A DNA stretch of 64,000 nucleotides from Bordetella pseudohinzii (GTDB lineage: Bacteria > Pseudomonadota > Gammaproteobacteria > Burkholderiales > Burkholderiaceae_B). The notes beneath the pieces were generated by a model that worked only from the letters and a program-made list of their open reading frames with translations, was not told the origin of the DNA and did no database searches. Positions 26,639-36,621 of this stretch are shown here, piece by piece; positions within the stretch are counted from its first letter, which is position 1, and every line of letters begins with the position of its first letter. The stretch covers positions 124,001 through 188,000 of the forward strand of contig NZ_JHEP02000008.1 in assembly GCF_000657795.2 (NCBI RefSeq). Reading direction: 5' to 3'. Position numbers and translations under genes: made by a program.

Positions 26639-27559
26639 TCAGTGCTTGGCGCTCTTGATCCCCGTCAGCGTCTTGAAGCTGACGTCCCGGGCTATCGTCA
26701 GAAACTCATCAATATACGAGGCGTCGCGGTCTTCGCCGCGCACGGTGGCGTACAGCGTGCGCCAGACGCCTTGGGGCCCCAGGTGCAGCAGCTTGAGCGG
26801 CGCATGTTCCACATACTCGGCCACCGCCCAGTTGGGCAGGGCGGCCACGCCGCGGTTGCTGTTGACCAATTGCACGATCATGGGCGTGAGCTCGGCGCGC
26901 CGCAGCGCGGCGGGCTCGACATCGGCCGGGTCCAGAAAGGCCGTGAAGACATCCAGGCGCTGGCGGTCCACCGGATAGGTGATCAGCGTCTGGTCGGCCA
27001 GTTGCTCCGGCATGACGTGGCGCAGGCTGGCCAGCGGGTTGTTCTCCGAGACGGCCAGCACCAGTTCATAGCGAAATAGCGGCAGGTAGTCCACGGCCTC
27101 CAGCGGCTGGGGGTCGGAGGTGATGACCAGATCCAGGTCGCCGCGCACCAGCGCCGGCAGCGGCGCGAAAGAAAACGCCGCCGACAGGTCCAGCGCCACA
27201 TCGGGCCACTGCGCGCGAAAGGCGTCCAGGGCCGGCATCAGCCACTGGAAGCAGGAGTGGCAATCGATGGCCAGATGCAGCCGGCCGGTGCGCCCGGCCG
27301 CCAGGCGCAGCAGTTCGCGCTCGGTGGCGCGCAGGCGCGGCAGCACCTCGTCGGCCAGCGCCAGCACGCGCAGTCCCGCCGTGGTGAGCCGGGCCGGGCG
27401 CGTGCGCCGGTTCAACAGCGGCGTGCCCAGGCGGGTTTCGAGATCGCGCAACTGATGCGATAGCGCCGACTGCGTCAGGTGCAGGCGCTCGGCGGCTTCC
27501 TGCAGGCTGCCGCCATCCCGGATGGCGGACAGGGTTTCAAGATGGCGGATTTCAAGCAT
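26639..27559 (-). CDS. metR: LysR-family activator of methionine genes, MetR
   Basis: 306 residues from ATG 27559. LysR HTH 'HLETLSAIRDGGSLQEAAERLHLTQSALSHQLRDLETRLG' and MetR-type effector domain 'LAIDCHSCFQWLMPALDAFRAQWPDV', 'DLVITSDPQPLEAVDYLPLFRYELVLAVS'. MetR with homocysteine activates metE and metH. It is divergent from metE across 136 bases holding an inverted repeat, the usual arrangement. Confidence 0.96.
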   Translation of the reverse strand: MLEIRHLETLSAIRDGGSLQEAAERLHLTQSALSHQLRDLETRLGTPLLNRRTRPARLTTAGLRVLALADEVLPRLRATERELLRLAAGRTGRLHLAIDCHSCFQWLMPALDAFRAQWPDVALDLSAAFSFAPLPALVRGDLDLVITSDPQPLEAVDYLPLFRYELVLAVSENNPLASLRHVMPEQLADQTLITYPVDRQRLDVFTAFLDPADVEPAALRRAELTPMIVQLVNSNRGVAALPNWAVAEYVEHAPLKLLHLGPQGVWRTLYATVRGEDRDASYIDEFLTIARDVSFKTLTGIKSAKH

Positions 27560-27588
27560 GGGGGGCGGCGGGCAAAAAACCTAGTTTA

Positions 27589-27620
27589 TGAAAATCTCTC
27601 AAGTTATGCATGTAGAGATT
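27589..27620. promoter_or_regulatory. Probable MetR-binding region
   Basis: TGAAAATCTCTCA (27589-27601) matches TGAA-N5-TTCA at 7 of 8 positions, and AATCTCT/AGAGATT (27593-27599 and 27614-27620) form a perfect inverted repeat with a 14-base spacer. Both lie between the divergent metR and metE starts. Confidence 0.6.
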
Positions 27621-27695
27621 GATTTTGACTCAGCTTGCTTTGCACGCAGAATAGCGGCCTGACTTGAAATTATTTTGTCTTGAGCGGATATTCAT

Positions 27696-29987
27696 ATGAC
27701 TATTATTCATAATCTGGGTTTTCCGCGCATCGGTGCCCAACGCGAACTGAAGCGCGCCGTCGAAGCCTATTGGGCCGGCAAGCAAACCGCCGAAGAACTG
27801 CTGGCCACCGGCCGCGAGCTGCGCGCCGCGCATTGGCGGCGCCAGGCCGCCAACGGCCTGCGCTTCGTGCCGGTGGGCGATTTCGCCTGGTACGACCACA
27901 TCCTGGAGTGGACCACGCTGCTGGGCGCGGTGCCGGCCCGCTTCGGCCAGCCCGAATCCGAGGCCGTGAGCCTGGACACCCTGTTTCGCATGGGACGCGG
28001 CCGCGCGCCCAGCGGCAAGCCCGCCGCCGCCTGCGAAATGACCAAGTGGTTCGACACCAACTACCACTACATCGTCCCGGAGCTGGTCCCCGGCCAGACC
28101 TATCGCATCGCCCGCGACTACCTGTTCGACCAGGTCAAGGAAGCCCAGGCCCTGGGCCACGCCGTCAAGCCCGTCATCCCCGGCCCGCTGACCTGGCTCT
28201 ACCTCGGCAAGGGCGACGCCTTCCAGCAAGGCCCGGCCGACGCCGGCAAGCTCGCGCTGCTGGCCAATCTGCTGCCCGTCTACCAGGAAGTCCTCAAGCG
28301 GCTGGCCGCCTTGGGCGTGGAGTGGGTGCAGATCGACGAGCCCATCCTGGCGCTGGATCTGCCGCAAGCCTGGCGCGATGCTTTCCGTGACACCTACGCC
28401 CAGTTGGCGGACAGTCCCGTCAAGCTCCTGCTGGCCAGCTATTTCGACGGCCTGAAAGACAATCTGTCGACCGTGGCCGCGCTGCCGGTGGCCGGCCTGC
28501 ATGTGGACCTCGTGCGCGCCCCGGAGCAACTGGCCGAGGTGGTCAAGGCCCTGGGCGCCGGCCAGATCCTGTCGGCGGGCGTGATCAACGGCCGCAATAT
28601 CTGGCGCACCGACCTGGACGAGGCGCTCAAGGTGCTTGAGCCCATTGCCCGGCAACTGGGCGAGCGTCTGTGGCTGGCGCCCTCGTGCTCGCTGCTGCAC
28701 GTGCCGGTGGACCTGGCCGCCGAGACCGAGTTGGACGCCGAACTCAAGAGCTGGCTGTCCTTTGCCGCCCAGAAACTCGAAGAACTGAACCTGCTGGGCC
28801 GCGCCCTGGATGGCGATGACTCGGCCCGCGAAGGCCTGGCGGCCCAACGCGCCGCGCTGGCCGCCCGCCGCGCGTCGCCGCGCATCCACAACCCTGCCGT
28901 GGCCCGCCGCATGGCCGGCGCCGCCGATGTCTCGCGCGACCGCGCGCCCTTTGCCGAGCGCATCAGCCGGCAGCAGGCGCGCCTGAAGCTGCCGGCCTTC
29001 CCGACCACCACCATCGGCTCCTTCCCGCAGACCGCCGAAATCCGCGCCCTGCGCCGCGACTGGAAGGCCGGCGCCCTGAGCGACTCGGCCTATGAAACCT
29101 CCATCCGCAAGGAGATCGAGGAAGTCATCCGCTTCCAGGAGAAGGTCGGCCTGGATGTCCTGGTGCACGGCGAGCCCGAGCGCAATGACATGGTGGAGTA
29201 CTTCGGCGAGCTGCTGGCCGGCTTCGCCTTCACCAAGAACGGCTGGGTGCAGAGCTATGGCTCGCGCTGCGTCAAGCCGCCGATCATCTTCGGCGACGTG
29301 GCGCGTCCCGCTCCCATGACCGTGGGCTGGTCCTCCTACGCCCAGTCCCTGACCGACAAGCCGGTCAAGGGCATGCTGACCGGCCCGGTGACGATTCTGC
29401 AATGGTCCTTCGTGCGCGACGACCAGCCGCGCGAGGCCACCTGCCGCCAGCTGGCCCTGGCGCTGCGCGACGAAGTCGTCGACCTGGAGCAGGCCGGCGT
29501 CAAGGTCATCCAGATCGACGAACCCGCCATCCGCGAAGGCCTGCCGCTGCGCCGCGCCGACTGGCGGCATTACCTGGACTGGGCGGTGGACTGCTTCCGC
29601 CTGAGCACCGCCGGCGTGGCCGACGACACCCAGATCCACACCCATATGTGCTATTCGGAGTTCAATGACATCATCGAATCCATCGCCGCCATGGATGCCG
29701 ACGTCATCACCATCGAGACCTCGCGCTCCAATATGGAGCTGCTCAAGGCCTTCGAGGACTTCCGCTATCCCAACGACATCGGCCCGGGCGTCTATGACAT
29801 CCACTCGCCCAATGTGCCTGATGTGGACTGGATGGTCGGCCTGATGCAAAAGGCCGCCAAAAGCCTGCCCAAGGAGCGCCTGTGGGTCAATCCGGACTGC
29901 GGCCTGAAGACCCGCGCCTGGCCGGAAACCGAGGCCGCGCTGATCGGCATGGTCCAGGCCGCCCGCAATCTGCGCCAGACCGCCTGA
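27696..29987 (+). CDS. metE: Cobalamin-independent methionine synthase
   Basis: 763 residues, full length. Transfers methyl from 5-methyltetrahydropteroyl-triglutamate to homocysteine. N-terminal '[21 protein letters not shown]', the catalytic C-terminal barrel with '[14 protein letters not shown]', '[20 protein letters not shown]', and zinc ligands His and Cys in '[13 protein letters not shown]' plus the distal Cys in '[11 protein letters not shown]'. Divergent from metR, closed by a terminator. No cobalamin riboswitch was seen upstream, so control seems to be by MetR. Confidence 0.98.
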   Translation: MTIIHNLGFPRIGAQRELKRAVEAYWAGKQTAEELLATGRELRAAHWRRQAANGLRFVPVGDFAWYDHILEWTTLLGAVPARFGQPESEAVSLDTLFRMGRGRAPSGKPAAACEMTKWFDTNYHYIVPELVPGQTYRIARDYLFDQVKEAQALGHAVKPVIPGPLTWLYLGKGDAFQQGPADAGKLALLANLLPVYQEVLKRLAALGVEWVQIDEPILALDLPQAWRDAFRDTYAQLADSPVKLLLASYFDGLKDNLSTVAALPVAGLHVDLVRAPEQLAEVVKALGAGQILSAGVINGRNIWRTDLDEALKVLEPIARQLGERLWLAPSCSLLHVPVDLAAETELDAELKSWLSFAAQKLEELNLLGRALDGDDSAREGLAAQRAALAARRASPRIHNPAVARRMAGAADVSRDRAPFAERISRQQARLKLPAFPTTTIGSFPQTAEIRALRRDWKAGALSDSAYETSIRKEIEEVIRFQEKVGLDVLVHGEPERNDMVEYFGELLAGFAFTKNGWVQSYGSRCVKPPIIFGDVARPAPMTVGWSSYAQSLTDKPVKGMLTGPVTILQWSFVRDDQPREATCRQLALALRDEVVDLEQAGVKVIQIDEPAIREGLPLRRADWRHYLDWAVDCFRLSTAGVADDTQIHTHMCYSEFNDIIESIAAMDADVITIETSRSNMELLKAFEDFRYPNDIGPGVYDIHSPNVPDVDWMVGLMQKAAKSLPKERLWVNPDCGLKTRAWPETEAALIGMVQAARNLRQTA

Positions 29988-30007
29988 GCGCCGCCTGTCC
30001 CCGCCCG

Positions 30008-30036
30008 CCCGCGCCGTCCCCGGCGCGGGTTTTTTT
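30008..30036 (+). terminator. Terminator of metE
   Basis: CCCGCGCCG-TCCC-CGGCGCGGG stem followed by seven T. Confidence 0.92.
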
Positions 30037-30176
30037 CGTGCGCCGCGCCGCCGGCCGCCGGGCAGGGGTTCGGGTTCCTTTTTTGCACTGCGAAATCCCG
30101 GCGCGTCATCCGGAACGGCTGCGTTATACTTTGATGGTTTTGCTGCCTTGCGCCAAAGTCGCCCGCAGGCCTTCCT

Positions 30177-30779
30177 ATGCCTCTGCCACCGCCCGATGTT
30201 CCTCGTCAGCCCCTGCATACGCGTTCTATACGCGTGCAATGCTATGGGCGCGAAGACGGCCTGTTCGATCTCGATGCCGAGCTCATCGACGTCAAGGCCT
30301 ACGATTTTCCCAGGCGCAACGGCGAAATCTTCAAGGCCGGCGACCCCATCCATCACATGCATCTGCGCCTCACCATCGATGAGGAGTTCAACGTCGTCGC
30401 GGCCCATGCCGCCTACGACGCGGCTCCGTATGAGGCCTCCTGTATGGCGATCGATCAAGCGTACGGCGGCCTGGTTGGCTTGAATCTGCTGAAAGGGTTC
30501 CGTAACCGGGTCAAGGAGCGTTTCGGGCGTGTGGCGGGCTGTACCCACATGACCGAGCTTTCCCAGATCCTGCCCACGGCGGCCGTGCAGATGATGGCCA
30601 ATCGCCGGCGCGAAACCGTCAACGAGGGTCAGCGTCCCTTCCAGCTGGATGGCTGTCATGCACTGCGCACCGACGGGCCCGTCGTGCTTGAGTACTATCC
30701 CCGGTGGTACACGGGGGATAGTGCGCCAGACACGGCCGACGCGACATCCGAGTCATCTTCTTTTTCTCATTCGTCCTGA
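30177..30779 (+). CDS. DUF2889 protein
   Basis: 200 residues from ATG 30177. DUF2889 domain over residues 15-175: '[29 protein letters not shown]', '[19 protein letters not shown]', '[18 protein letters not shown]', with His and Cys residues in a pattern that could bind metal. Function unknown. A Ser/Asp-rich tail follows. Ten bases before sucC, so it may be co-transcribed with the succinyl-CoA synthetase genes, an arrangement common in Burkholderiales. Confidence 0.9.
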   Translation: MPLPPPDVPRQPLHTRSIRVQCYGREDGLFDLDAELIDVKAYDFPRRNGEIFKAGDPIHHMHLRLTIDEEFNVVAAHAAYDAAPYEASCMAIDQAYGGLVGLNLLKGFRNRVKERFGRVAGCTHMTELSQILPTAAVQMMANRRRETVNEGQRPFQLDGCHALRTDGPVVLEYYPRWYTGDSAPDTADATSESSSFSHSS

Positions 30780-30789
30780 CAGGTAACAC

Positions 30790-31950
30790 ATGAAAATCCA
30801 CGAGTATCAAGGCAAGGAACTGCTGAAGAAATTTGGCGTGCCCGTGCCGCGCGGTATTCCCGCCTTTTCCGTAGATGAGGCCGTCGCGGCTGCCGAGAAG
30901 CTGGGCGGTCCGGTCTGGGTCGTCAAAGCGCAGATCCACGCCGGTGGCCGTGGCAAGGGCGGCGGCGTCAAGCTCGCCCGCTCGCTGGACGAAGTCCGTC
31001 AACTGGCCTCGCAGATCCTGGGCATGCAGCTGGTCACGCACCAGACCGGCCCCCAGGGCCAGAAGGTCAACCGCCTCTACATCGAAGACGGCGCCGACAT
31101 CCAGAAGGAATACTACGTGTCGCTGGTCACCGACCGCGCCACGCAGAAGGTCGCCCTGATCGCCTCGAGCGAAGGCGGCATGGACATCGAAGAGGTGGCC
31201 CATTCCTCGCCCGAAAAGATCATCACCGAATACATCGACCCGATCGTCGGCCTGACCGACGCCCAGGCCAAGAAGGTGGCCGACGCCATCGGCCTGCCGG
31301 CCGACTCGACCGCCCAGGCCGTCGACGTCTTCAAGAAGCTGTACCAGTGCTACATGGACACGGACGCTTCGCTGGTCGAAATCAACCCCCTGAACCGCGA
31401 CAGCAAGGGCAATATCATCGCCCTGGACGCCAAGTTCAACTTTGACTCCAACGCCCTGTTCCGTCATCCGGAAATCGTCGCCTACCGCGACCTGGACGAA
31501 GAAGATCCCGCTGAAATCGAAGCCTCCAAGTTCGACCTGGCCTACATCCAGCTCGACGGCAATATCGGCTGCCTGGTCAATGGCGCCGGCCTGGCCATGG
31601 CCACGATGGACACCATCAAGCTGTTTGGCGGCGAACCGGCCAACTTCCTGGACGTCGGCGGTGGCGCCACGGCCGAGAAGGTCACCGAAGCCTTCAAGAT
31701 CATGCTCAAGAACAAGGGCGTGAAGGCCATTCTGGTCAACATCTTCGGCGGCATCATGCGCTGCGACGTCATCGCCGAAGGCGTGATCTCCGCCTGCCGC
31801 GCCGTCAACCTTAGCGTGCCGCTGGTCGTGCGCATGAAGGGCACCAACGAAGAACTCGGCAAGAAGATGCTTGCCGAATCCGGCCTGCCCATCATCAGCG
31901 CCGACACGATGGCCGAAGCCGCGACCAAGGTCGTCGCCGCTGCCAAGTAA
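30790..31950 (+). CDS. sucC: Succinate-CoA ligase [ADP-forming] subunit beta
   Basis: 386 residues, full length. '[26 protein letters not shown]', the ATP-grasp region '[20 protein letters not shown]', 'SLVEINPL', '[30 protein letters not shown]' and '[18 protein letters not shown]'. TCA-cycle enzyme; forms the complex with the sucD product encoded 21 bases downstream. Confidence 0.99.
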   Translation: MKIHEYQGKELLKKFGVPVPRGIPAFSVDEAVAAAEKLGGPVWVVKAQIHAGGRGKGGGVKLARSLDEVRQLASQILGMQLVTHQTGPQGQKVNRLYIEDGADIQKEYYVSLVTDRATQKVALIASSEGGMDIEEVAHSSPEKIITEYIDPIVGLTDAQAKKVADAIGLPADSTAQAVDVFKKLYQCYMDTDASLVEINPLNRDSKGNIIALDAKFNFDSNALFRHPEIVAYRDLDEEDPAEIEASKFDLAYIQLDGNIGCLVNGAGLAMATMDTIKLFGGEPANFLDVGGGATAEKVTEAFKIMLKNKGVKAILVNIFGGIMRCDVIAEGVISACRAVNLSVPLVVRMKGTNEELGKKMLAESGLPIISADTMAEAATKVVAAAK

Positions 31951-31971
31951 AAAATTGCCAAGGATTCACAA

Positions 31972-32853
31972 ATGTCGATTCTGATCAACAAGGACACCAA
32001 AGTCATCACCCAGGGCATCACGGGCAAGACGGGCCAGTTCCACACCCGCATGTGCCGTGAGTACGCCAATGGCAAAGCCGCCTTCGTGGCCGGCGTGAAC
32101 CCCAAGAAGGCCGGTGAAGACTTCGAAGGCATCCCCATCTACGCCTCGGTCAAGGACGCCAAGCAAGACACCGGCGCCACCGTGTCGGTGATCTACGTGC
32201 CGCCCGCGGGTGCCGCCGCCGCCATCTGGGAGGCCGTCGAGGCCGAGCTGGACCTGGTGATCTGCATCACCGAAGGCATCCCCGTGCGCGACATGCTCGA
32301 AGTCAAGAACCGCATGCGCGACAAGGGCAGCAAGACCCTGCTGCTGGGCCCGAACTGCCCCGGCCTGATCACGCCCGATGAAATCAAGATCGGCATCATG
32401 CCCGGCCACATCCACCGCAAGGGCCGCATCGGCATCGTCAGCCGCTCGGGCACCCTGACCTATGAAGCCGTGGCGCAAGTCACCGAACTGGGCCTGGGCC
32501 AATCCAGCGCCGTCGGTATCGGCGGCGACCCCATCAACGGCCTGAAGCACGTCGATGTGCTCAAGCTCTTCAATGACGATCCCGACACCGACGCCGTCAT
32601 CATGATCGGCGAGATCGGCGGTCCGGACGAAGTTGCCGCCGCCCAGTGGGCCAAGGACAACATGAAGAAGCCGGTGGTTGGCTTCATCGCGGGCGTCACC
32701 GCTCCTCCGGGAAAGCGCATGGGCCACGCCGGCGCGCTGATCTCCGGCGGCGCCGACACGGCCGATGCCAAGCTTGAAGTCATGGAAGCTTGCGGCATCA
32801 AGACCACGCGCAACCCCTCCGAAATGGGCAAGCTGCTGAAGTCGGTGCTGTAA
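31972..32853 (+). CDS. sucD: Succinate-CoA ligase [ADP-forming] subunit alpha
   Basis: 293 residues, full length. CoA-binding N-terminus '[18 protein letters not shown]', '[22 protein letters not shown]', '[14 protein letters not shown]', and the phosphorylated His in '[20 protein letters not shown]'. Forms the active enzyme with the sucC product. A strong terminator follows. Confidence 0.99.
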   Translation: MSILINKDTKVITQGITGKTGQFHTRMCREYANGKAAFVAGVNPKKAGEDFEGIPIYASVKDAKQDTGATVSVIYVPPAGAAAAIWEAVEAELDLVICITEGIPVRDMLEVKNRMRDKGSKTLLLGPNCPGLITPDEIKIGIMPGHIHRKGRIGIVSRSGTLTYEAVAQVTELGLGQSSAVGIGGDPINGLKHVDVLKLFNDDPDTDAVIMIGEIGGPDEVAAAQWAKDNMKKPVVGFIAGVTAPPGKRMGHAGALISGGADTADAKLEVMEACGIKTTRNPSEMGKLLKSVL

Positions 32854-32876
32854 AGCCGGCCTCGCCGCCAAGCGCG

Positions 32877-32906
32877 AAAAGCCCGCCCTCGTGGCGGGCT
32901 TTTTTT
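32877..32906 (+). terminator. Terminator of sucCD
   Basis: AAAAGCCCGCC-CTCGT-GGCGGGCTTTT followed by four or more T. Confidence 0.95.
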
Positions 32907-33009
32907 TCGTCCATGCGGCGCGAAATAGGGGGGATTTCAACTCCCAGACAGGTTTTTTGTGTATCCGCGCGGCCGGGAAAGCCGGCGGACAGGTCTTAGA
33001 AACTATAAT

Positions 33010-33103
33010 GAAAGGCGAGGGTGGCTCTACCCCGCACATCCGCGCACTGAAAAAACGAGGCTGTCCCGGCTCGCAACCGACAGAGACGGCAAGTGCGCTT
33101 TTC
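33010..33103 (+). promoter_or_regulatory. Candidate yybP-ykoY (manganese) riboswitch before the first terC gene
   Basis: GAAAGGCG (33010-33017) can pair with CGCTTTTC (33096-33103) to close a multi-stem element. Inside it, 'GGCGAGGGTGGC' on the 5' side and 'ACCGACAGAGACGGC' on the 3' side resemble the two conserved loops of yybP-ykoY, and TerC genes are a known target of that class. A TATAAT at 33004-33009 would start transcripts inside the closing stem, so the promoter is not assigned. Recognition is by eye only. Confidence 0.55.
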
Positions 33104-33150
33104 GCTCTTGTACACACAACACCTAGGGGATCATTCTAGGAAAGAGAGGC

Positions 33151-33849
33151 ATGGAACTTAGTTCTGCTGCATTCTGGATCGCGCTGCTCCAGATCATTTG
33201 GGTCAATATCCTGCTGTCCGGCGACAACGCCGTGGTGATCGCGCTGGCGGCCCGCTCGCTGCCCCCGCATCAGCAAAAGAAGGCCATCGTCGTCGGTTCC
33301 GCGGCGGCCATCATCATGCGTATCGTGCTGACCCTGGTGGCGGCCAAGCTGCTTCTGCTGCCCTGGCTCAAGCTGATCGGCGCCTTGCTGCTGGTCTATA
33401 TCGGCGTCACGCTGCTGCTGCCCGAAGGCGAAGAAGATGGCGCCGGCAAGGAAAATGGCGGGCTGTTCGCGGCCATCCGCACCATTATGATCGCCGATCT
33501 GGTCATGAGTCTGGACAATGTGGTGGCCGTGGCCGCCGCGGCCATGGGCGACACCACGCTGCTGGTGGTGGGCCTGGCCATCAGTATCCCGCTGGTGATT
33601 TTCGGCAGCACGCTGCTGCTCAAGGTCATTGAACGCTTCCCGCTCATCGTCTGGGTGGGCGCGGCGCTGCTGGGCTTTATCGCCGGCGAACTGCTGGTGG
33701 GCGATCCCGCGCTGCATGATTCGATCCAGCGTATCGACAGCATGCTGGGCGTGACGGAGCATCAGCTCGCGCTCATGTGCGGCGCCGTCGGCGCGCTACT
33801 GGTTTTGGCAATCGGAAAGTTTTTCTTGATTCGTCAGAAAGCTGACTGA
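33151..33849 (+). CDS. TerC/YjbE-family membrane protein, first paralogue
   Basis: 232 residues from ATG 33151 with AAAGAGAGG before it. Seven or more helices with TerC hallmarks: 'VNILLSGDNAVVIALAARSLP' near the N-terminus and 'IMIADLVMSLDNVVAVAAAAMGD' in the middle; the paired Asp-Asn motifs are proposed metal-binding sites. TerC relatives export or handle Mn2+ and are linked to tellurite resistance and metal loading of exported proteins. Preceded by the probable riboswitch; the tandem paralogue follows. Confidence 0.92.
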   Translation: MELSSAAFWIALLQIIWVNILLSGDNAVVIALAARSLPPHQQKKAIVVGSAAAIIMRIVLTLVAAKLLLLPWLKLIGALLLVYIGVTLLLPEGEEDGAGKENGGLFAAIRTIMIADLVMSLDNVVAVAAAAMGDTTLLVVGLAISIPLVIFGSTLLLKVIERFPLIVWVGAALLGFIAGELLVGDPALHDSIQRIDSMLGVTEHQLALMCGAVGALLVLAIGKFFLIRQKAD

Positions 33850-33993
33850 AAGCTGAACTACAATAAGGGGTTGTGCCGCATTCCTCCGCAGCGCTAGACA
33901 GGAGGAAGGGGCCGCCCCTTTTGACATTTCGAGACTGGATCTCCGGGGCGGCTGGCGGTGAAATACCTCTAAGAACGCCAAAGGGAGTTACAA
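33850..33993 (+). promoter_or_regulatory. Structured leader between the two terC genes, with a terminator-like hairpin
   Basis: Contains a CCTCC...GGAGG stem-loop (about 33883-33905), then AAGGGG-CCG-CCCCTT followed by TT (33906-33922), which can act as a weak terminator, and further GC-rich pairing before the GTG at 33994. It may attenuate read-through between the paralogues. I could not fit it to the yybP-ykoY pattern with confidence. Confidence 0.4.
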
Positions 33994-34716
33994 GTGCTTG
34001 AGTTTTTCCAGACCCTCAGTTGGGCCGCCGTCTTTCAGATCATCCTGATCGACATCCTGCTGGGCGGTGACAATGCCGTCGTGATCGCGCTGGCCTGCCG
34101 CAACCTGCCCGCCAAGCAGCGCATGCAGGGCATTCTATGGGGCACCGCCGGGGCCATCCTGCTGCGCGTCGTCCTGATCGCCTTTGCGCTCACCCTGCTC
34201 AACATCCCCTTCCTGAAGATCGTCGGCGGCGCATTGCTGCTGTGGATCGGCGTCAAGCTCCTGATCCCCGAGGATGACGGCCATGGCAACATCAAGGGCG
34301 GCGTCTCGGTCTGGGCGGCCGTCAAGACCATTATCGTGGCCGACTTCGTCATGAGTCTGGACAACGTCATCGCCATTGCCGGCGCGGCCCAGAACGCCCA
34401 TGCCGACCATCAGATCGGCCTGGTGGTCTTCGGCCTGATCGTCAGCGTGCCCATCATCATCTGGGGCAGCACCCTGGTGCTCAAGCTCATCGACCGCTTC
34501 CCCCTGGTGGTCACTTTCGGCGCGGGTCTGCTGGGCTGGATCGCGGGCGGAATGCTGGTCACCGACGTGTTTGTCGTGAATCAAATTGGCGAACAGCCGC
34601 AGGCGGTTAAAATCACCGTCGAAGTTATCGGCGCGCTGTTGGTCATTGTCCTGGGACGTTGGCTGGCAAGCCGCAAGAAAAACGCCTCCAAGGAATCCGC
34701 CAATGAGTCTGCGTAA
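33994..34716 (+). CDS. TerC/YjbE-family membrane protein, second paralogue
   Basis: 240 residues from GTG 33994 with AAGGGAG before it. Same layout as its neighbour: 'IDILLGGDNAVVIALACRNLP' and 'IIVADFVMSLDNVIAIAGAAQ', seven or more helices, basic C-terminus 'RWLASRKKNASKESANES'. The two share maybe half of their residues by eye. Its end overlaps the start of the 40-residue membrane peptide gene. Confidence 0.92.
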   Translation: MLEFFQTLSWAAVFQIILIDILLGGDNAVVIALACRNLPAKQRMQGILWGTAGAILLRVVLIAFALTLLNIPFLKIVGGALLLWIGVKLLIPEDDGHGNIKGGVSVWAAVKTIIVADFVMSLDNVIAIAGAAQNAHADHQIGLVVFGLIVSVPIIIWGSTLVLKLIDRFPLVVTFGAGLLGWIAGGMLVTDVFVVNQIGEQPQAVKITVEVIGALLVIVLGRWLASRKKNASKESANESA

Positions 34717-34825
34717 GACTGAAGATCTGCAACAATCGGAATCAGGCCTGAGCCTGCTGCAAGGCCTGTTCATCCTGGCAATCATCGGTGTGGTGGCCAC
34801 GGTCATCGTGTCGTCTTTCCTCTGA
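34703..34825 (+). CDS. 40-residue single-span membrane peptide
   Basis: ATG 34703 overlaps the terC stop by 14 bases; AAGGAAT lies upstream at 34690-34696. Hydrophilic start (about 12 charged or polar residues) followed by a single hydrophobic helix 'LLQGLFILAIIGVVATVIVS'. The segment looks like a pilin-type N-terminal helix but has no usable leader, so it is more likely a small inner-membrane protein. Ten bases before hemC, hence probably co-transcribed. Unknown family; could be spurious, but coupling and composition speak for it. Confidence 0.6.
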   Translation: MSLRKTEDLQQSESGLSLLQGLFILAIIGVVATVIVSSFL

Positions 34826-34834
34826 CGCCACAAC

Positions 34835-35779
34835 GTGTCCCTGCCACAACGTCTGGTCATCGCCACCCGCGCGAGCCGGCTTGCCATCTGGCAAGCCGAG
34901 CATGTGCGGGACAGGCTGCGCGCGCTGTACCCGGCGTGCGCGGTCGAACTCCTCACCCTGACCACGCGCGGCGATCAAATCCTCGATCGCACGCTGTCCA
35001 AGGTCGGCGGCAAGGGCTTGTTCGTCAAGGAGCTCGAGGCGGCCCTGCTCGACGGGCGGGCCGACCTGGCCGTGCATTCCCTGAAGGACGTGCCGGTCGA
35101 TATGCAGCCGCCCTTCGAGCTGTGCGCCGTGCTGGAGCGGGCCGATCCGCGTGACGCCTTTGTGTCCAACCGCCACGAATCGCTGGAGGCTTTGCCGGCC
35201 GGCGCCGTGGTCGGCACGTCCAGCCTGCGCCGCGAGGCGCAGATACGGGCCGCCCGGCCGGACCTGACGGTCAAGCCGCTTCGGGGCAATCTCGACACCC
35301 GCCTGGACAAGCTCGATCGCGGCGAATACGACGCCATCGTGCTGGCTGTCGCCGGCCTGGAGCGCATGGGCTACGGTGATCGCATCCGCGGCCGCCTGTC
35401 GCCCGCGCAAAGCCTGCCCGCGGCCGGGCAGGGGGCCCTGGGCATAGAGATCCGCGACGACCGCGACGAGATGCGCGCCTGGCTGGCGCCGCTGTCCAAC
35501 GCGGCCACCACGGCCTGTGCCAGCGCCGAGCGCGCCGTCTCGCGCAAGCTGGGCGGCTCCTGCCAGGTTCCGCTGGCGGCCTATGCCGAACTGCATCGGG
35601 ACGAACTGCGCATCGAGGCCCTGGTGGCCTCGGTCGACGGCAACCGCATCCTGCGCGCCACGCGCACGGGCGCGGCCGCCGACGCCGAGCGCCTGGGCCT
35701 GGCCGTGGCGCAAGACCTGCTCGATAAAGGCGCGGGGGCCATTCTGGCCGAGTTGCTGCAAGACGATACGGCGCCCTGA
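34835..35779 (+). CDS. hemC: Hydroxymethylbilane synthase (porphobilinogen deaminase)
   Basis: 314 residues from GTG 34835. Joins four porphobilinogen units in haem synthesis. '[18 protein letters not shown]', '[31 protein letters not shown]', '[17 protein letters not shown]', '[13 protein letters not shown]', and the dipyrromethane cofactor Cys in '[15 protein letters not shown]'. First of hemC-hemD-hemX-hemY. Confidence 0.98.
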   Translation: MSLPQRLVIATRASRLAIWQAEHVRDRLRALYPACAVELLTLTTRGDQILDRTLSKVGGKGLFVKELEAALLDGRADLAVHSLKDVPVDMQPPFELCAVLERADPRDAFVSNRHESLEALPAGAVVGTSSLRREAQIRAARPDLTVKPLRGNLDTRLDKLDRGEYDAIVLAVAGLERMGYGDRIRGRLSPAQSLPAAGQGALGIEIRDDRDEMRAWLAPLSNAATTACASAERAVSRKLGGSCQVPLAAYAELHRDELRIEALVASVDGNRILRATRTGAAADAERLGLAVAQDLLDKGAGAILAELLQDDTAP

Positions 35780-35801
35780 CGCGGCGCCTGGCAAGGGGGG
35801 C

Positions 35802-36584
35802 ATGATGTCGCCTTTGGCTATTCTGACGCGGCCCGCGGGCCGCAACGAAGCCCTGGCCACGCGCTTGCGCGGCGCCGGCTGGGAGGTCCATGCCTGGCCG
35901 GCCTTGCTTATCGAGACCCTGCCGCCGCCCGGCGCGGGCCTGCCCCGGCCCGAGGACTTCGACCTGGTGGTCTTTGTGTCCGGCAATGCGGCCCGGCTCT
36001 ACCTGGGGCAGGTCTTCGGCGGCGGCGGCGCCTGGCCGCCCGGCACGGCGGCGGCCACGGTGGGCCCGGCCAGCGCCCGCGCGCTCACCGGCTCGGGTTT
36101 TTTTGGCGCGAATACAACAGTTTTGCATCCTGGCGACGATGCCCCCACGCATGACTCCGAGGCCCTGTGGCGCCTCATCCAGGCGCGCGGCGTCTTGCCG
36201 CGCAAGGTGCTGCTGGTGCGGGGCACGCGGGGGCGCGACTGGCTGGCCAGCCAACTGCGCCAGGCCGGCGCCGAGGTTTGCGTGCACGCGGTCTATCGCC
36301 GCCTGCCCGCGCAGTGGGAGGCATCCCGCCTCGACACCCTGCGCCTATGGGCCGCGCAGGGCAGGGCAGCCACCTGGCTGCTGACCAGCGGCGAAGGCAT
36401 CGACGCCATTGCCGCCCAGCTCGCCCGCGCCGGCCTGCCCTCCTGGTGGCCGCAGTGCCGTTACGTCATCACACACCCGGTATTGCGGCAGCGGCTGGCG
36501 CTTGCTGGCGAGGGCGCGGCCGCAATGGTAAAAGAATGCATGCCTGCCGATGAGGCGATATTCGAGGCCTTTGGTGCTGCCTGA
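35802..36584 (+). CDS. hemD: Uroporphyrinogen-III synthase
   Basis: 260 residues from ATG 35802 (35805 is a near equal), behind AAGGGGGG; the longer frame into hemC is antisense-like noise. HemD is poorly conserved, but 'LAILTRPAGRNEALATRLRGAGWEVHAWPAL', 'VVFVSGNAARLYL', 'KVLLVRGTRGRDWLASQLRQAGAEV' and 'TWLLTSGEGIDAIAAQL' give the two-domain fold. Cyclises hydroxymethylbilane. The stop precedes hemX with only 37 bases. Confidence 0.93.
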   Translation: MMSPLAILTRPAGRNEALATRLRGAGWEVHAWPALLIETLPPPGAGLPRPEDFDLVVFVSGNAARLYLGQVFGGGGAWPPGTAAATVGPASARALTGSGFFGANTTVLHPGDDAPTHDSEALWRLIQARGVLPRKVLLVRGTRGRDWLASQLRQAGAEVCVHAVYRRLPAQWEASRLDTLRLWAAQGRAATWLLTSGEGIDAIAAQLARAGLPSWWPQCRYVITHPVLRQRLALAGEGAAAMVKECMPADEAIFEAFGAA

Positions 36585-36621
36585 GTCGTCCTTTCATGCC
36601 ATCAACGAATACAATCGCGTC

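Noticed and set aside
30219-30236. Tandem ATACGCGT repeat
   Set aside because: Lies inside the DUF2889 coding region and is explained by codons for Thr-Arg-Ser-Ile-Arg; no further copies.
27630-30659. Open frame of about 1000 codons on the minus strand across metE
   Set aside because: Exactly antisense to metE, without ribosome site or known domain; a product of high GC third positions.
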